DNA from: Phocaeicola sartorii JCM 17136 = DSM 21941 | GTDB taxonomy: Bacteria > Bacteroidota > Bacteroidia > Bacteroidales > Bacteroidaceae | Assembly (NCBI RefSeq): GCF_000614185.1 | Contig: NZ_BAKM01000015.1 | Span: 1-64,000, forward strand | Length of the DNA stretch: 64,000 bases | Direction: 5' to 3' | Part shown: positions 60,776 to 64,000 of the stretch, piece after piece | Position numbering within the stretch: the first letter of the stretch is position 1 | How the letters are laid out: each line of letters opens with the position of its first letter | The notes under the pieces: generated by a model | Told to the model about the DNA's origin: nothing | The model's database searches: none | What the model saw: only the letters and a program-made list of their open reading frames with translations | Made by a program: the position numbers and the translations under genes

Positions 60776-62986
60776 ATGAATAAAAGATTAAAATTACTAA
60801 GCATCTTTATAACAGCATCTTTATGTTGTTATGCCCAGACAAAAGAGTTCGATCCTTCTCTGGATCCTAATGTAACCATCGTGAGCCGGCAGCCTCAGGA
60901 GGAATGGAACAGTCGCTATATGTGGTATCCGGGACAACTGGCTGCTTTCTACCAGCAACAATGTGCCCGTATCTCGAAAGAGCGTTGCGTCAATGTAGGA
61001 TATCCGGGTAAATTTTTTGCAAAGAACAATCATGCCTGGTTCAGAAAAGAGGTAAGATTGAAAAAGGAAAGTAGCCTCTGCTGGGAGGGGCCGTCGGATA
61101 TTGTTCTTTATATAAATGGTGTGAAACAGTCTGTTTCCGGTAAACAGGCCATTTGCCCGCGGCAGATCCTCTTTATTGTTTGAGGTGACAACGGATGACT
61201 CGTTACCTTGTATCATTCTGAAAGGGGCGGGACTGGAAAATCCGGATGAATGGCAGGTCAGCATGGATAAAGAGCATTGGACAATACCCGAGAGTGCCGT
61301 CATGTATAATAAACCGGGCGTGCTGCCGGATGCTCCGCAAGATATGACAGCTCGGATTAAACCTTTACAAATACTCCCCATGCGCAATGCTGAGATGCAA
61401 GGTAAAGACGGAGTCAGTATTGGAAAGAATGGTTATGTCCTCGTCGACTTTTTCCATCTTGAGATGGGGGCACTAACTTTTCAAGCGAAAGGAAAAGGGA
61501 CTATAACCGTGCGTGTCGGCGAGACTCCCGAAGAAGCGCTGGAACGATGATAAGAAACTGGAACAATATCCATTGGCTCCTATTACCTTGTCAGAAGAAG
61601 GCGGCACCATCACTTTGCCGGAACGCGCTCTCCGATATGTTTCACTGGAATGCGACAAGGGGGCTGAGATTACCTCCCTTCGCTTTGATGCGTCATTGTG
61701 GCCGGTAGAGCACCAGATGCAGTTTGAAACGGATGATGATTATGTGAACAACCTGTTCAAAATGAGCAGTGCGACATTGCATACCAGTATGCACCGCTTT
61801 TATCTGGACGGGGTGAAGCGTGATTTTCTTCCCTGGTCCATGGATGCGCTGGTCAGCACCCTGGCGGGGGATTATCTTTTCGGTGACCAGCAGGTGTCAA
61901 AAAACGGAATTTCCATAGCACTGATGCCGCTTGATCCGCAGAAATCGGATATAGGGATTCCTGATTATCCATTGCATGCCCTGTTCGGCCTGAAACAGAA
62001 CTATCTGCGTTTCGGTGACTTGACTACTTCCCTTCAATACAAGGACCGCATCATTCAGTTGCTTGATTTTTATGCCTCCATCGTGGATGAAAATGGTTTT
62101 GTACACGGCAATTATGGAGACAGGCAGTTCGGTTATACCCCGGATGGTCCACTTATAACGGTCCTGCCCGGAAAGGGGTGGCGGCCTATGCCAGATCATG
62201 CTCTATTATAATTATGTGACCGGAGCTTATTTCGCGGATCTGTGGAAGGAGAGTGCATTGGCGGACAGATACCGCAAGTTGGCTCGGAATCTGAAAAAGA
62301 AGATTTTTGAACATTTTTGGGATGATGACCGGAAAGTCTTCATCAACGGTACAATGAATGACAATGTGACTGTGGACAAGCGTATTTCGCATCATGCCCA
62401 ATATTGGGGAATACTGGCCGATATTTTTCCCAAAGAACATTATGACAACCTGTTTGAAAATGTTCTGCCGAATTTGCCGAACTATTATGAAGTGGTCAGT
62501 TATGAGAAGGGTTATGAGTTTCTGGCTTATGCTAAAGCCGGGCGGATAAAAGAGTTATGGGATCATATCTATGGTGTGTTCGGCGACTGGATGGATCAGG
62601 GACATACTCGTTTCCCTGAGAATTTTATGTTGAATGCCTCCAGGGCCCGGCAGTTGGTGTTCTATACCCGTCCGTACGGCCTGAGTCTTTGTCATGGGGC
62701 GAATGGAATCCCGGTAGTGGTAGGCGCATTGAACGGTCTTATCGGTTTCAGCCAGTCTTCGATGAAGACGAATGAATATACGATCCGTCCCGAATTGCTC
62801 CATCTTAAATGGATTCACTCCAGAATTCCCGTCAAAGAAGGATACATCACGATGAAACTTAATGCTGAAGGAGAAAGTATCATTGATATTCCGGAAGGAT
62901 GTACGGTTAGCATTATAAAAAAGAGCTGTCGCAAACCATTGGTGCTGAAGAAAGCGGGAGAATATACATTCAAATTGGCAGATTAA
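60776..62986 (+). CDS. GH78-like alpha-L-rhamnosidase, several frameshifts
   Basis: This exported enzyme resembles GH78 alpha-L-rhamnosidases: a beta-sandwich N-terminal part (PGKFFAKNNHAWFRKEVRL), the segment DGVKRDFLPWSMDALVSTLA corresponding to the catalytic RDxxPW region, and an (alpha/alpha)6 barrel with a C-terminal beta domain. Reading switches frame three times, each fixed by two single-base restorations: near 61147 and 61160 (giving QGHLPAGRSSLLFEV), near 61541 (GGGAAAC for GGAAC, giving EEALGNDDKKLEQY) and near 62176 and 62192 (giving GVAAYAQIMLYYNY). The repaired length is about 738 residues, short for GH78, so GH78 is likely but not certain. Confidence 0.8.
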
Positions 62987-63007
62987 TCATCGAATAAAAA
63001 GATTCTT

Positions 63008-64000
63008 ATGAAGAAATATTTTGTAGTCGGAGGGCTTTTGGCCCTTCTCTTTGCAGCCAGTGCCTGCACAATAGCTCACGACGAAGATACAGTAGCAACC
63101 GGAGCCTTTCTGCCTCCCCTCATGGGATGGAGTTCTTGGAATACCTATCATGTAAATATCAACGAAGACCTGATAAAGAAGCAGGCGGATGCTTTGGTAA
63201 CCACTGGATTGAAAGATGTGGGTTACCTATATATTAATGTGGATGACGGCTTTTTCGGATACAGGGATGAAACCGGAAAAATGCATGCACATTCCGAGCG
63301 TTTCCCCAACGATGAAGCCTGTATCGGATTATATCCATTCATTGGGATTGAAAGCAGGTATTTATTCAGACGCGGGGGATAACACTTGCGGCTCCATCTA
63401 TGATGATGACGCTAACGGAGTAGGTTCCGGCCTTTATGGACATGAGCAACAGGACATGGATCTTTATCTGAAAGAGTGGAATTATGATTTCATCAAGATA
63501 GATTATTGTGGTGCCAAGGAGTTGGGACTTGAAGAAGAGAAACGTTATGCCACTATTTGCGAGGCTATCAGGAATACAGGACGTACGGATGTTTCCATTA
63601 ATATCTGTCGTTGGGCTTTCCCCGGTACTTGGGCGAAGGATATGGCACGTTCCTGGCGTATCAGTTCGGATATCCGTCCTCGTTGGAGTTCGGTAAAACA
63701 TATCATAGAGAAGAATCTTTATCTTTCCGCTTATGCCGGTGAGGGACATTATAATGACATGGATATGCTGGAAGTGGGCAGAGGGTTGACACAGGCGGAG
63801 GAAGAGGTGCATTTTGGAATGTGGTGTATGATGAGTTCCCCTCTCCTTGTCGGATGTGACATGACGACAATCCCCGAAAGCTCTCTGGCTTTGTTGAAAA
63901 ATAAGGAACTGATCGCATTGAACCAGGACCCCTTGGGACTTCAGGCTTATGTGGTACAACGTGAAAAGGATGGTTATGTTTTGGTGAAAGATATCGAACG
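63008..64000 (+). CDS. GH27 alpha-galactosidase, frameshifted and cut by window end
   Basis: This is a lipoprotein-like GH27 enzyme (signal peptide with lipobox FAASAC). The family motifs are MGWSSWNTYHVN, YLYINVDDGFF, the nucleophile Asp in YDFIKIDYCGA and the acid/base Asp in SWRISSDI. Further conserved sequence (YNDMDMLEVG, SSPLLVGCD, NQDPLG) is read to the window edge. A frame change near 63311 (AACGATGAAG) is repaired by two bases, giving FPNGMKPVSDYIHSLGLKAG. It is downstream of the rhamnosidase in the same orientation. GH27 removes terminal alpha-galactose; alpha-N-acetylgalactosaminidase activity also occurs in the family. Confidence 0.9.

Overview
The window looks like chromosomal DNA of a gut Bacteroidales bacterium, most likely Bacteroides or Phocaeicola. 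The genus is inferred from gene content and promoter style; no marker gene was compared. Supporting signs are Bacteroidetes-type promoters (TTG, about 20 bases, TAnnTTTG), two SusC/SusD pairs with ECF sigma and FecR regulators, an 11-subunit-type complex I operon without NuoE, NuoF or NuoG, and a MurF-alanine racemase fusion. I see no rRNA, tRNA, CRISPR array or insertion sequence.

Layout. 0-0.9 kb: a HigB/HigA toxin-antitoxin pair. 0.9-8.7 kb: a GH29 fucosidase, a His-rich G3E GTPase, a GH28 enzyme, a sensor histidine kinase and a GH88 enzyme. 8.8-18.6 kb: the nuo operon (A, B, CD, H, I, J, K, L, M, N) on the minus strand. 18.7-20.9 kb: a small exported protein and an AAA-like ATPase/PD-(D/E)XK protein. 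20.9-25.6 kb: a dxs-trkA-trkH operon. 25.7-29.1 kb: a GSCFA protein and murF-alr. 29.2-44.3 kb: a carbohydrate region with GH28, GH2, a two-domain beta-propeller/GH28 protein, an SGNH esterase, a sulfatase and SusD/SusC. 44.5-51 kb: two ECF sigma/FecR pairs around a divergent HU-like/VapE-like module. 51-64 kb: a second SusC/SusD locus with GH2, SGNH esterase, a GH78-like enzyme and GH27, cut by the window end.

The two SusC/SusD loci point in opposite directions, away from the central regulatory block. Both SusC proteins carry an N-terminal STN domain, so each probably signals through a FecR anti-sigma factor to an ECF sigma factor. The enzyme set (GH28, GH88, GH2, GH78, GH27, GH29, esterases, sulfatase) suggests use of pectin-type or other acidic, branched glycans; the exact substrate is not established.

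The main caution is that eleven genes carry frameshifts (trkA, nuoCD, both susC genes and several enzymes). Nearly all can be repaired by restoring one or two bases in short homopolymers, and no case clearly requires removing a base. This pattern, including a hit in nuoCD inside an otherwise intact operon, suits deletion-biased sequencing error better than gene decay. These genes are listed as single spans with the break positions given.

The most unusual non-coding structures are two arrays with 22-bp periodicity built around 12-bp palindromes (29.2 kb and 47.2 kb), imperfect inverted repeats on either side of the HU/VapE module, and an 89-bp perfect inverted repeat between the two susC genes that could allow inversion of about 8 kb of regulatory DNA.
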